NCBI GenBank assembly: GCA_947095535.1
Contig: OX352774.1
Span: 177,566,200-177,630,199 of the forward strand
DNA from: Poecilobothrus nobilitatus
Taxonomy: Eukaryota > Arthropoda > Insecta > Diptera > Dolichopodidae
Length of the DNA: 64,000 nucleotides
Reading direction: 5' to 3'
Part shown: positions 12,995 to 25,014 of the stretch, piece after piece
Numbering within the stretch: the first letter of the stretch is position 1
Layout of the letters: every line of letters starts with the position of its first letter
The notes under the pieces: generated by a model
Database searches by the model: none
What the model was told of the DNA's origin: nothing
What the model saw: the letters and a program-made list of their open reading frames with translations, nothing else
Program-made: the position numbers and the translations under genes

Positions 12995-15900
12995 GTTTAA
13001 TATACCCTTGAACTAAAAAAAAAATTTTTGCAGTTTAACTAAAGAATTTTTTTATTCAAAACTTTCATATAATTAGTTAACAAAACAATATTTAAAAGAT
13101 ACTCAACACTACTGAACGTATGCACAAAAATTACAAGTTTTAAAACATTTATAAAGCAATAAACATTTGAAAGCAGAATTAACTAATTCTAACATAATAA
13201 TTCTACTGTACATTATTAAACTTTAAAATTTTAATTAATATATGAGTTATCATAGTAGTTTCTTCTACTTTTAATTTCTTGTTCGAAACTAATAATTATA
13301 GACTGTTATTCAAAATCCGTCTACTACAGAAAATGTAAAAGTTCTTTAAAAGTCAACTATTGTACAAAATTTAAAAGCTTTTGTATGAGCAAACAACAAA
13401 CAAAACCAACTTTCTAGAATCCTTTCTAAAGAAAATTCCATAACACAAATTTTTTCAAACTTTTCTTTATAAAAGTTTTCTTTTAAAATTTTCCAAAAAC
13501 AAAATTTTTAAAAGTAATATTAATATTAGTTACATTTTTCCCTAAAGAATAAAACCATATATATGAAACCCAAAAGACGATATCAAAATGACAATCAACA
13601 AACTTTTTCTTTTATCACTTTAAATATTCGTTTCATTTTCTAAAAAATTTAACATCACCTTCAAAACAAAAATAATTTAGAATTTTATCAAATTAGCATA
13701 TTATTGCTTTTTAAAAATGTTTCCTGATTTTTAAATGAAAATAAACACTTTTAACTTTTATTAAAGGAGAAAATTTTTATTCCCTTGAAATGAAAAAGCT
13801 TTCAAGTAATAATTTCAGATCAATAAGGATATTCAATTTTAATATATTCCATTTTAATTTTTAATCTTTAATTTTCATTCTTCTTTTAATATAATTTTCA
13901 ATTTGAAGACCAAGATAAATACTAATTAAATTGTAATCTCATTTTTAAAAAATTTAAGATGCAAATAGCCTTTAAAATAAAACAACGTAAAAATTAATTG
14001 TAATAATACAGGTAAGTTCTGATTATAAATTTTAAACTATCGCCTAATGACAATGGTCCTCTTACTTGTTATTAAAAATTATTAGTTATAGTGATTCTTC
14101 AATATAGAAATAACTGTTCCTTAAATTAGTAACTGTAACTGTTCCTTAAATTAGAATAAATCTTAGAAGATAACCTTATATTCTAAACAAAATCAAATAA
14201 CTTGACACACAGTTTTCTATTTTTGTCAAGCAACAACTGAACTATTTTCACTTTAATACAACTACAAAAACAAAAAAAAATCTAAAGTACATATTTGCAT
14301 CTACATATCGTCCTCGTATTATAAAACCAATATGAAAAATGGATTCATACTTTTTCATTCCCTTAATACTATTTCTTTTATAATTCCTGTGAATTTTTCA
14401 GCTCTAATTGAAAAAGTCCTGATTTTTAATAAATAAATCTTAAATTGTATACTAGTATATATGTACATATACATTATATATTGTTCAAATATACTGAATT
14501 AAATGAATCCTTATGTAAAGACTCTTATGAATTCTAAAAAAGATTCATAATTGAAAAGTTATTTAGAGCAGAATCTTAAGATATATATTTTATAAGTTAC
14601 AAGTTACGAAATGAAACAAAAAAAAAAAAAAGAAAAGAATGATAACATGATTTCTTGCATCTTACCTATATACCTTGAGAAAATTATATCATGTCATTTT
14701 CTAAAATAAAAAATAAAGACACAAATAAAATCTAGAAAAAAAAATAAATTTTTTTTTTGAACTTTAATGCTTTTATCAAATAAAAATTTCTTAAGGATTT
14801 TAACCTACAAACCTATAAAAATTCTTAATTTTATAAAATGTGGATATTCACCTTTGTAAGAATTTATGTGTGTGTGTGTATTTTTTTTTCTCTTTTTGAA
14901 TTCTTATATTGCAAAATGAAACCTGATTTTTCTTTTGTATGATTATTGATATGATTGTATGTACATATGTTAAAATTTAAGACACTTTTAACATTTATTT
15001 AATTATGTTGCAAGTTAAATACACATCTGCATATTTATTTTTAAAAAATGAAAAAAAAAATAAGAATAAAAAATAATTGTAAAAAGGGGATTTGAAATTC
15101 TTTAATAGATAATGCAGATATCACTCTGGAAAAAAAATAGGTTTACTATTTTTGTATATCTAAAAAAAAAATTTTTAATATTCTTAAAGATCATCCAGAT
15201 ATTAAGTGAGAAAATTCATTTGTATGCAAAGGATTTGTATAAAATAAAAAAGAAAACAAAAAAAATGTTTAGTGAAATCACAATCAGTTTATAAACACTC
15301 TTAATAAAAAACTATTCTACGATTAAATAACGTAATTAGAAACCGTTTAATATTAAGGATATAGTGAGTTCTAGTTTTTTAATCAATATGAATAGAATTA
15401 GTGAAATATATTCACGCAAAAGATGTGACAAAATAATACGAACGACTTACCAATGAACAAAAATTTTATACGACCCACAAATTGCATACTTTTAGGGGAT
15501 ATGCTTTTTTATTTACATTCTAATGTATTTTATTTCTGTCATACTCGAAAAGGAAAGGCAACCATAATTTTTCTGTAACATTGGGAAATTTTCTTAAATA
15601 AATAAACATATTTTTATTCAACACTTTTAAATTAAAATATGCCATAACATTAAATAAGGATAAAACCTTAATTCCTTGTTCAATATGATGTGAACCGTAT
15701 TAACGATGCAAGCATATAAAAAATTTTACATTGCAATTTATATAAAAATTTTTAAATATATGAATGTGTTTTGTTTTTTTTTGCCTTTTATTTTATTTTA
15801 TACATTTCTTTTAATGTAATAAAAATATTTGCATTTACATTCTGAAGGCATGCACAAATGTTATCACGTATAATAAAAAAAGAAAATATCTTATATTACA

Positions 15901-18900
15901 TAAAATTTTTTAATATACAATTTTTTATTTATTTTACAAAAAATTTAGCAAGAAAAATTTTTTTTTTAAGATTAATAAATTATTATTTTCATTTTATTAT
16001 AAAATTTAATAACATGATGAGAAATTTAAAGATTATATTACAAAGAATAAAGAATTAGATTAAAAATTTATGTTTTTTCAAACCATTGGCGTCATCATCA
16101 AAAAGATAACTTTTAGTTTTATTATTTTGACTAGACTGAATGCAATGAATAACATAAACACTATTTGCTATGTAAATATTAAATTTTATAAAGTAAAGTT
16201 TTATTCTTAGAAATATTTCGATTTCTTTAAAACAAATTTTATTGAATCATTTAAAACCCAAATTTAAATTAAAATAGAGTTAAAATTTGAAGGACTTCAA
16301 AAATTATAAAAAAAAAAAATTTTTTCAATTCTTATCATTTGTTTGTTTTCTGCTATTTGCCTTTTCTGTAACTTATTAAAATTACAGATTATTACATTAT
16401 TTTCCTTTATTCATTCGAATTTGTAGTTCAAGGATTACTTTAAATTTAATCTTTCAAAACTTTACATTACCAAATACCATCAAATATACCTTTGCAGGCG
16501 TTTAAATAAAAACAAAAACAATTATAACTTCATAATAAGAATTTTTATAAATGCAGTACATTTTTTTACGTTTGAGACAATTGATCCTTTAAACTATTTT
16601 ATAAGACAAATTCTTTGTATTTTTTAAAATGCCCTTAAGGATTTTGTAAACCTCTTTTTAATTTTTTTTAATGCATTTTTTTTTCTGTTTTAACTTGTCA
16701 TCTTGAAAAAAATTTAATTAAATGCATGAAACAGACTTTTATTTTCCTGCTTCCTTAAACTAAATTCTTGAATTATCCCTTTTTTGACAAAATTTTTTGT
16801 TTTTTGTTCTCATCAAAGACAATCAAAAAAGAAAAATATTTAAAATTTATGATACACCTGAAAGGCAGTGTTCAATTTAAAATTTTTTGATTTTAATTTT
16901 TTTTTTTCCTGTTCTTTAACAAAGATTAGAATAATAGGAAGGATATAGTAAAGATATTGTTATTAAAACAATTATATATTATAAATTTCTTTTCTTAACC
17001 TAACCTAGCCTAAGTTAATTAAAATTTAGAATTTCGAACTAAAATATATATATATGAACTTAACAAGCTACTGCCATATATATTGCGTATCATATGTGTC
17101 GATTTTTCCTGTTAACAACTGTAGTTTTGATATGAGTGTCAGCAGTTTTCTCTTTTTCTGCTCACTCTTCCTTTTTATTACTAGTACTAGTTTCTTCATA
17201 TCACCTGAACATATGGTAATGTGATAAAAATATTTCAGATAGGATTTGTTTATTTTCTCCAGAAATCTCTATTTTACGTCCATTTTTTGTAAGATGGAAA
17301 TATTTGTGCGTAATTTATAAACTCAACATGATACTATCAGTAACTTTCGATAGACACATAGTTCAAAATTTCTATTCGCTTTCTGTCTGTCTGCTTTATG
17401 GTACACTTTGCAACTGCGTATCTAGTTATTGAAAGTATAAGAGAAAACTAACTTTTAGTTTTTTACTAATGCGTCTATCTTTTAAAATTTTGATTAATTT
17501 AAGTATTTGCACTTTAGCCATTACTAATCTTTTTTAATTTAAACGGTGCAGTTTTCTTGGTTAGATATTATCGTACCAAGATAGTTGAAATTTTTTAATA
17601 TTTTGTAAACAGAAGCCAATCGAATGATTTGGTCTGACAATTATCATATTTTTTGTTTTATAAGTGTTTATAAATTTAAATTGATGTTACAAAATCATAA
17701 ATTTAATATCAAAATTAAAAAAACAAAAGAAATATAGTGTGATCTTAAAATTTAATCTTGGAAAAAGTTATCCCAAATATCATTTGAAATAATGTAAACA
17801 CAGATTTCTTCTAAAACAAAATTAAATAAAAATATCAATTTTATAACAAATATTTCTTCTTTAAGTCAAATTTATGTTCATAAATTTTCACACATTATTA
17901 ATTTGATCAGAAAATTATTAAAATATTTTTTTTTTTTTAATTCAAAGGAAAATGGCATTTATTTATATTAAATAAAAACAATATAGCCAGGAAAAGTTTA
18001 TTTTAGACCGTTAAATTAATATCGGTAGACCAAATAAAAATTAAGGTCATTCACTTAATATATTTTCTCTGGCGAAAAGTTTCATTTACTTATTTCACAT
18101 TTATTTTTCCTTTTGATTTTAATTCACGTTTATAATTATTATTAATGTCATTACAATTTAAACAGAATTTTTTATTTTAATAATAATTTTAATAGAATTT
18201 CTACCATTTAATACGTGCTATAAATCTAGGAAGGTAAGGGTACATAAATCAAATTAAATAAAACAAATATATTTCCTTAAAACTTAAATGAATCACGAAT
18301 CAAAAACAAATTTTAAATGAATCACGAATCATCCTGAAATTAAAACTATAAAATATAATAATCAAAAAATGTGCAGATAAACAAATATTGTCAAGTTATA
18401 CAGATAACATATCATTTTAATGCTGTTTTTAACATTTTTGACTTTTTTTTCAAATTTATCATTTTTAGTTTTTTTTGTTTTTGTTTTTTAACTTTCATCC
18501 TTGAATGAGTAGAAATCTGATAAAACATCTTTTTTTATTATGAAATTTTTCTTGTACAAAAAAATAAAACACCAAAAAAAAAAAAGGAAGAAACTCCTTT
18601 CAAGTTTTGTGAATGACGTGACAATAAACAGCATTTATTTATTGTCATAGTGGTTATGGTTGTTTATACACGTGTTTTTTATTCATTTACAAGAATTTGT
18701 TTTACAAGATTTTCTACTTTCGTTTTATTATAACAGATTTTCTGTCAATACAAGAAGATATCTATGAATAGATAGCTATGAAAACAATAACAACATAAAA
18801 TAACACAAAAAAGGCCATCAAAAACAAACAAATTTTTATATATGTTTTGATGAAATTACGATGAACTAGTATTAAAAAAATAATGGAACAGCATTCCAAA

Positions 18901-19055
18901 AACTTAACCGTTAACTAACTTAGATCAAATATAAGAACCTTAAAATATGTACTTCAGAAAATTTAATTTAATCGCCGCCTAAGCATATCTAAAACCCCTA
19001 TTTACAGTATGCTCAAAATCATATCAAATAATAAGCAGGTTCAGTCATTTTCCCT
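12995..19055. other. 6-kb AT-rich desert
   Basis: Homopolymer runs and short AT microsatellites, including TG repeats near 14866. No repeat family, tRNA-like sequence or protein similarity was seen. The frames at 15112-15294 and 15858-16058 are Lys/Ile/Phe-rich low complexity. Confidence 0.6.
18290..18342. repeat. Short tandem repeat of ~30 bp
   Basis: 'aaatgaatcacgaatcaaa' recurs as 'aaatgaatcacgaatcatc' with a spacing of about 32 bp. Two copies only. Confidence 0.7.
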
Positions 19056-19059
19056 TAAT

Positions 19060-19248
19060 TTTTTTTTTTTTTAGTTTACATAAATGTAACAAGGAAATTA
19101 CACAGCCTTTTCCTTTCAGATGTGGCGTTCAGGAATGTCGTGAAGGTGATTTATTCTTACGACATGTGTAGGATTCAAACCCACACTTCCTCGGTGTTTG
19201 CAACATATTTTATAGGCTCTTAACTACTAGGCGACCGCGACCCTCCCT
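19060..19248 (-). mobile_element. SINE-1, tRNA-derived, minus copy
   Basis: On the minus strand: a tRNA-like head with A-box region 'tcgcctagtagttaaga' (19219-19235) and B-box 'gggtttgaatcct' (19170-19182), a tRNA-unrelated body ('cgtaagaataaatcacc', 'ggctgtgtaatttcc', 'cacatttatgt'-like block), then poly(A) at 19059-19072. Two plus-strand copies, 30148-30340 and 45374-45591, share head, body and tail in the same order. It is a retroposon copied by a partner LINE, not a functional tRNA. Confidence 0.85.
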
Positions 19249-19249
19249 C

Positions 19250-20685
19250 TTGTTTTATCTTCTATAAATCTCTGTTAGATTTTGTAATTCTATTATTAAC
19301 TCAAAAAAAATCAATGAATTTTTTCTAATCAAAAAATATAGCAAAAATTAGTCAATTAGTTGTTTTTCAATTCAAATACATCATTCGTTCCATAATAGAC
19401 AAAGAATGACGTTTTCTAAAAATTCATAAAAGATTATTTTAATCAATTTCAATCCCACAATAAAAAAAAACTACAACCTACAATAAAAAATTAAAGAAAA
19501 ATTGTAAGCTTAAAATTTAAATGTTTAAAAGAAAATTTTATATCAAATTTTCTGTTTTTCTAATATATTGCACAATATCTCGTATAGAAGGGGATTACCA
19601 ATATTTAACAAACAATATTTACTTTGACCTTTTTAAGGTTAAAACCATCAAAAAAATTCAATGAAATTTATGAACCTTTTTAAGATTCTGTCTTTTTTTT
19701 ATTTTTTTGAAGCTTAGGTTGGTAGGAAAAACAAAATGAAAAATTATTATATGGCTCATAGAGCAATATGAAGCCTCTGGTTATTATTCGTTTATTTAAG
19801 AAAACCGCTTTTGAATACAAAACTTTTTGTTTCAGTATTTTTATTGTTTTTTTTCTGTTCTCTTTGTCTATACACATTATATACAAAAATATAATTTTGT
19901 GCCATCCGAATTTATGAATTAGAAAAAAAGAAATAAAAAAAAAAACATGAGAAAATGGTAAAATGACTGTCAGAAAATATATGAAATAATCATCTAAAGA
20001 TATCTGCAAAACAATATATGAATTTAAGATTTTCTTTTTTAGCACATGTATCTAAAATTTTCGGAATATAGTAAAAACGTATCTGGAATAGAATTTATAC
20101 GTTAAAGTAAAAAAAACAAATATTCATTAATTTTATTTCTTGAAATGTAGAAAAATTTAATAATTTCCAAAAAAAAAAAAAACAAATTCTTTATAAAAAG
20201 AAAAAGGCACATCGCATCCTTTCATTTATTTTGTGCTTTGAAAGAAAAACTCTTTATAATTTATGTGATAATTAGAAAAAAAAGGTCCTAGGACAATATT
20301 TTAACTAATGAATCAGATCAGTGATGACTTTCAAATTTTAAATTTTTTAAATTGCTGAATCTAATAAAAGTATATTTAAAAAATCTCTTTTTAACACACT
20401 TAATAGTTAAATATGAATATTCAAATAAAAAAAAAAAAAAACAAAAATTAATAATTAATTTTAATCTTGTTCTTGAAATTTAATGATAATTATAAGCCTT
20501 TTTCATCACTAAAAAACTTTTCTTTTTTTTTAGTCAAATTTATTTAACGACATAAGTATTATTCTACTTATTTGTTATAGCAATTCATTGGTTGTCACAT
20601 CTGCGAAAATTTAGAACTTATTACCATCCAATGTATTTCCAAAAGTTGGCGATGTTTTTATTTAAAAAAAAAAATGTTTTACTTC
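19250..20685. other. AT-rich DNA without recognised genes
   Basis: Homopolymer-rich. The 121-codon minus frame at 19680-20045 is Phe/Ile/Lys-rich, has no recognisable domain and reads through poly(T)/poly(A) tracts, so I do not support it as a gene. Confidence 0.55.
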
Positions 20686-20687
20686 CA

Positions 20688-20985
20688 AATCATAATATTT
20701 AATCTGTAAATGATAGACATTTAAAACCCTTTTACTCAATGATATACTAACCAACTTTAATTTTTTTTTTTAAATAATAAATTTTCAGTACAGCCATCTT
20801 ACAATATCAATATTTTTTGATTTTCATTATTAATTTTCCATTTTTATAAAAAAACCAATGTAAAGAATATAAATATGTATCATATAGTATGTATAATCTA
20901 CAACCATATAGTATGTATAAATTTTGTTTTTTTCTAAATAGGTGCATAAATAAAATTTTAAAATATAGTTTGCATGGTTGGTAAT
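20688..20985 (+). repeat. ~300-bp direct repeat, left copy
   Basis: 'cataatatttaatctgtaaa', 'agacatttaaaaccctttta', 'ccaactttaattttttttt' and 'aggtgcataaataaaatttt' match the right copy at 21147-21470 in the same order with substitutions and small indels. A tRNA-like sequence lies between the copies. Confidence 0.75.
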
Positions 20986-21029
20986 AGAAATTTCACAATA
21001 TAACTGAATATAAACATGCAAACTTCAGT

Positions 21030-21106
21030 TAAGGGTGCAGTGGTAGAGTGGCCGATTTTTAAACTTAGGAGTCTGAGTATACAAGTTCGATTCGGTTTTT
21101 TTTTTT
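21030..21106 (+). mobile_element. tRNA-like sequence with Pol III-type boxes (SINE head or tRNA pseudogene)
   Basis: A-box-like 'tggtagagtgg' (21041-21051) and B-box-like 'aagttcgattc' (21083-21093) are about 42 bp apart, a tRNA-like spacing, and are followed by a T run (21096-21106) that could terminate Pol III. I could not fold a convincing acceptor stem, so it is probably a SINE head or decayed tRNA rather than a functional gene. Confidence 0.45.
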
Positions 21107-21146
21107 TGGTCGTTTTCTGTCTTAAACGAAATAAATTCTTACATAT

Positions 21147-21470
21147 AATCATATCATAATATTTAATATGTAAATGAGAGACATTTAAAACCCTTTTACT
21201 CAATGATTTACCAACCAACTTTCATTCTTTTTTTTTTTTATATGATAAATATTCCCATTTTACCATAAACAACTCATAAAAGAATTTACATATGTATGTA
21301 CATATTTATCATATACATAGTATAATCTATATCTATTGTAATATTTAAATAAGACGCTCTTTTTTTGTTCTTTTGTTTCCGTTAAATTTTAAATTGTCTT
21401 TCAATTTTTCTTTTGTCTTTCACTAGATACATAAACAAAATTTTGAAATGATAGTTTGTCATTTTAGGAT
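21147..21470 (+). repeat. ~300-bp direct repeat, right copy
   Basis: Second copy of the 20688-20985 unit, about 460 bp downstream of the first. The order of blocks, from the 'agacatttaaaaccctttta' block to 'agatacataaacaaaatttt', is conserved. Confidence 0.75.
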
Positions 21471-21479
21471 TTTCTATTT

Positions 21480-22440
21480 AAATAAACATGAAAGTAACAT
21501 GTAAAATTGAATAAAATTTTCTATATTACATAAATCAGGGGTCTTATAAAATGTATCTATAATATATATAATAGGTATATATTGAGTTTCCAATACTCAA
21601 TAAATCAGGGGCATCTTTTAAAAAATAATAATAACCGTGTTTTTTAAAAAATATCATTTGCAAAGAAATTTTAAATTGATAAAGGCATTAATTATTGAAA
21701 ATTGTATTTTTACATTTTAAATAAAATCAGAAAGAAACTATATACTGTATACTGGTATACTGGTTCCTTTATGATAAAATAAAAAAACAATTGCTTATTT
21801 CGTTTTTAACTTAAAATGAATATATGAATTAAAATCAAATAGAAATAAAGCCCTTTTGAAGGCTACCAAATACTTATTAGTTAGAGTAAATTAAAAAAAA
21901 TTATAAATATTGCCTACGGATAATTATGTGGTTAACCACAGTTATTTATCAAACAATCTCAAATTTTGAGTTCAACGTATAAATAAAAAAAAAAGCAATA
22001 ATAATACAAAAATCCTTTTCAGAACTATTATATACATTTGATAGAGTAAATTTAAAAAATGCCGTTATTGATTGCGTGAATTCCAATTGCTTATTTATTA
22101 TTCCAATTGCAAATTCAAAATGATTCCAAATTTCCTTTTCCCGCTTTTTTTCCCCAAACTTATCTCATCCTATATAGTCACAACTACTTTCAGTACTTAT
22201 AAACATTTTTCTAGATTGTGATTTTTAAATAAATAAAATGTTACCCTTTTAATCTGAAAGTAACTTAGTTTTGAAAAACAGGTTTATTGTTTATTGCTGA
22301 TTAACATTTAATCTAAAGACATAACTTTTATGTTCATTTTGTTTATGGTTATTCTTATATATGATCTTTGTGAATAATATTGGAAGTATTGGAGTATCGG
22401 AAAAAATTTAGTATTTTAAATCTAATATCAATAAAATCTT
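21480..22440. other. AT-rich DNA without recognised genes
   Basis: Nothing recognisable on either strand beyond AT-rich low complexity. Confidence 0.55.
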
Positions 22441-22526
22441 AACCTGACTTAATCTGACTTGAACCACTTAACTAACTTAGAAATAATATATATATATATA
22501 TATATATTTTAAAATACTTAGCAGTA

Positions 22527-22978
22527 CTATTCATAAGTATTTTCCAATTACTAATGGTCTCTTTTTACTAATTTATCTATATCTGACATATGGGCATGTT
22601 GTATTTACACGTAGTTCGTCTATTATAGTGGCATAACAAAAGGACACGTTTATAGTTTTAAATATAATTATTTCTGAAAAAATTAATTGGTCAGATGCAA
22701 TAAAGCCCGTCTGCAAAATCTTTTTAATGTACTCTTAATTACAGTAGAATATATTAAATACTAAATCATTTTCTGGAGTTTTACGCCATTTTAAATGCTC
22801 AATTGAAATCATCTCGAATTAATTTTAACATAAAACTATCGATTCTAATAATTTTTGCTTGCTTGCACAAGTATTTTTTGGAGTAAAACTCCTTGTAATC
22901 CAATTCACGCTGACGATTTTTATCAATACAGATTCTTATGCACTGCCTTTCGAATTTGCAAAGTTTTTCTATTAAATG
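22527..22978 (-). pseudogene. Unrecognised protein family, decayed copy B
   Basis: I do not recognise this family. The minus strand encodes, with frameshifts and stops, a ~150-residue protein resembling copies A (23564-24014) and C (58339-58800). Visible blocks in order: an N-terminal Cys-rich stretch beginning 'HLIEKLCKFE' (matching 'LIQKCRHFN' in copy C), 'DYKEFYSKKYL', 'AKIIRIDSFMLKLIRD', then after a frameshift 'TPEND', 'FYCN*EYIKKIL' with an in-frame stop, 'TGFIAS', and near the end 'DIDKLVKR' and 'LENTYE' before the stop at 22527-22529. No ATG clearly starts it. After the stop comes an AT run and then a GGTTAAG-rich tract, as after copy A. It is clearly non-functional, but the reading frame is conserved against the other copies, which argues that the ancestor was a real protein. 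Confidence 0.75.
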
Positions 22979-23563
22979 CTAATGTAATTGTACCATATAT
23001 GGGTAGACTATAGCACCTTATCCGTGTGTTTGATAGGAAATTGTTTTAACTCTGTTGCTTATATTTTATTAAAGAACACCTTTTTTGTTGTCATGAAAGA
23101 CATGTTTCCAATTTTTTCTAATATCTAAATTTATTTCTTTCCGAATATTTTCTATTTTTCTAAATTTAATATTCCGAAATGTTTATCTTATTCTTCAATT
23201 TTAATGATAGTGAGTCTCTTTGATCACTAATCAGTCCTAACTTTTTTTTTTTTTTTTAATTAAATTTTTATTTTTACCCATTCTTAAACTATATACTTAA
23301 CCTTAAAAAAAATTTACAAAAACGGTTTTAACTTATAAAGATATTTAACATTTAAATTACAATTTTAATTTTTATATGCTAATTTTACGCTATATGATAT
23401 GAAACTTAAAGCTAAAAAAGTAAGTGTTTAGAACTATACTAAAGTGACTATTGGAAAAACCGCGCAAACAAAAACTGATATTATTTCAAATAATTTTTAT
23501 AAAATAAAACTTAACCTACCTAACCTACTTAACCTAGATAAAATAATCTGTATTATTAATACT

Positions 23564-24014
23564 CTACTCTAATTCATAAGTATTTTCCAACCACCAAAAT
23601 TTTCTATTAATTAATTTATCTTTGTCCGGAATGGACATATCGTATTTTAAATTTTCTCCATTTATATTACCCGGGTTATATTCAATAGCTTTACACGTAG
23701 CCCATCTATGATAGTGGTATAAAACGGGGACATTATTTTGGCTTTGGATATAACGATTTTTATCTAAAAAGATGAAATACTCAGGGGCTATGAAACCTGT
23801 GAGTAAGGTCTTTTCAATGTACTCCTCATTGTGGTAAAATATATGCGATATTAAACCATTCTCTGGAGTGTTTTGTGCTCTATCATTAGTGATTTCTGAT
23901 TAATTTTATTATAAAATTATCGATACGTATTATATGTGCTTCCTTATCCAAATATTTATTTGAATAATAATATTTGTAGTCGGATTCGGGCTTACGATTT
24001 ATGTTGGTATAGTC
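23564..24014 (-). pseudogene. Unrecognised protein family, best preserved copy A
   Basis: Same family as copies B and C. The minus strand reads in one frame through 'NRKPESDYKYYYSNKYL' and 'AHIIRIDNFIIKLIRNH', has one single-base frameshift near 23890, then continues open for about 110 codons through 'NTPENGLISHIFYHNEEYI', 'LLTGFIAPEYFIFLDKNRYI', 'PVLYHYHRWATCK', 'YDMSIPDKDKL' and 'KFWWLENTYELE' to a stop at 23564-23566. Aromatic, Asn and charged residues dominate; there is no signal peptide, obvious membrane segment or zinc motif. Copy B lies about 0.6 kb downstream on the same strand, so the pair may be a tandem duplication. The 3' flank carries an AGGTTAAG-like tract and then 'aagttttatttta', the latter also downstream of copy C. 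Host gene family, viral-derived gene and transposon gene are all possible; I cannot choose. Confidence 0.8.
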
Positions 24015-24019
24015 CTAAC

Positions 24020-25010
24020 TGAAAATTATAATATTTTAAAAATTGCATACTTCAAGGGTAATTAAAATTATAATACGTAAAAGACGACTTTTTTCTGTTC
24101 TCTAAAACAAAATTATTATTTTTTTCAAGTACATATAATTATTTAACATTATAATTAAAATTAATTGCAAAACATCAAATAATACCAACTTTTAAAATAT
24201 TTATCATTCTGTTAAATTTGAACCAAATTTATTTTTTATAATCAAAAACAATAAGTAATCAAAATCAAAAGTAAAATAAACTAAATATAATTAAACTTTT
24301 TTTTATTTCATAAATTTAACATAGCATCACGTTTTATTGAATAATTAAGCTCTTTTAAGATTAATTTAAATAATTTTATGAAACAATTGAAAATTTTTCT
24401 TTACCTTCAGCAAAAAGGATAAAAAGTCTAAACCTTCCTTTTAAAATTACCAATAAAAATTTGTCAAAACTGAAAAACGAAAATTTAAAAAAAAAAATTT
24501 TATATATTTACATAATCCTTTTAATTTATACACTTAAATTTTAAAATGTTTGTACAATAATTTAGAATAAATCCTGGACTGAATGTTAAATATTTAATAA
24601 AAATTTTGTAAACTTTATTATATGTATAGGTATATGTAGTAAAACTAAAAATAAGAACATAATATTAAAAAAAAAAATTGTTTAAATATTTAAAATTGGT
24701 TATTCATTAAATTTCATTAACAAGGACGTTAATTAAAATTGTGGATTGTTCAATCAATGATCATCAAATAAATGCTTTAAACAGAAAAATATTTAGAATT
24801 TTTTTAATTGAAAAAAGAAAAAAAAATGTTTTTTCTTTATTATAAATAAAATAATTTTATTCGTACACTTAATATTGAAAATATATACTATTATATTTTA
24901 TACACTTTTTTTTTAACTAAATCTCGTTAAATAATTAGAAAAGGATTGGAAGTGGGGTTTTAACTACGTAAAAGTAAAACTATCACTGAATGATAGATAT
25001 GCTATAAGAT
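24020..25010. other. AT-rich DNA without recognised genes
   Basis: Only homopolymers and short AT-rich sequence seen on both strands. Confidence 0.55.
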
Positions 25011-25014
25011 ACAC

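Noticed and set aside
16990..17015. 'cttaacctaacctagcctaa', resembling the insect telomere repeat (CCTAA)n
   Set aside because: Only two to three imperfect units; too short for an interstitial telomere tract.
19680..20045. 121-codon minus frame
   Set aside because: Phe/Ile/Lys-rich, passes through homopolymer tracts, no recognisable domain and no neighbouring gene structure.
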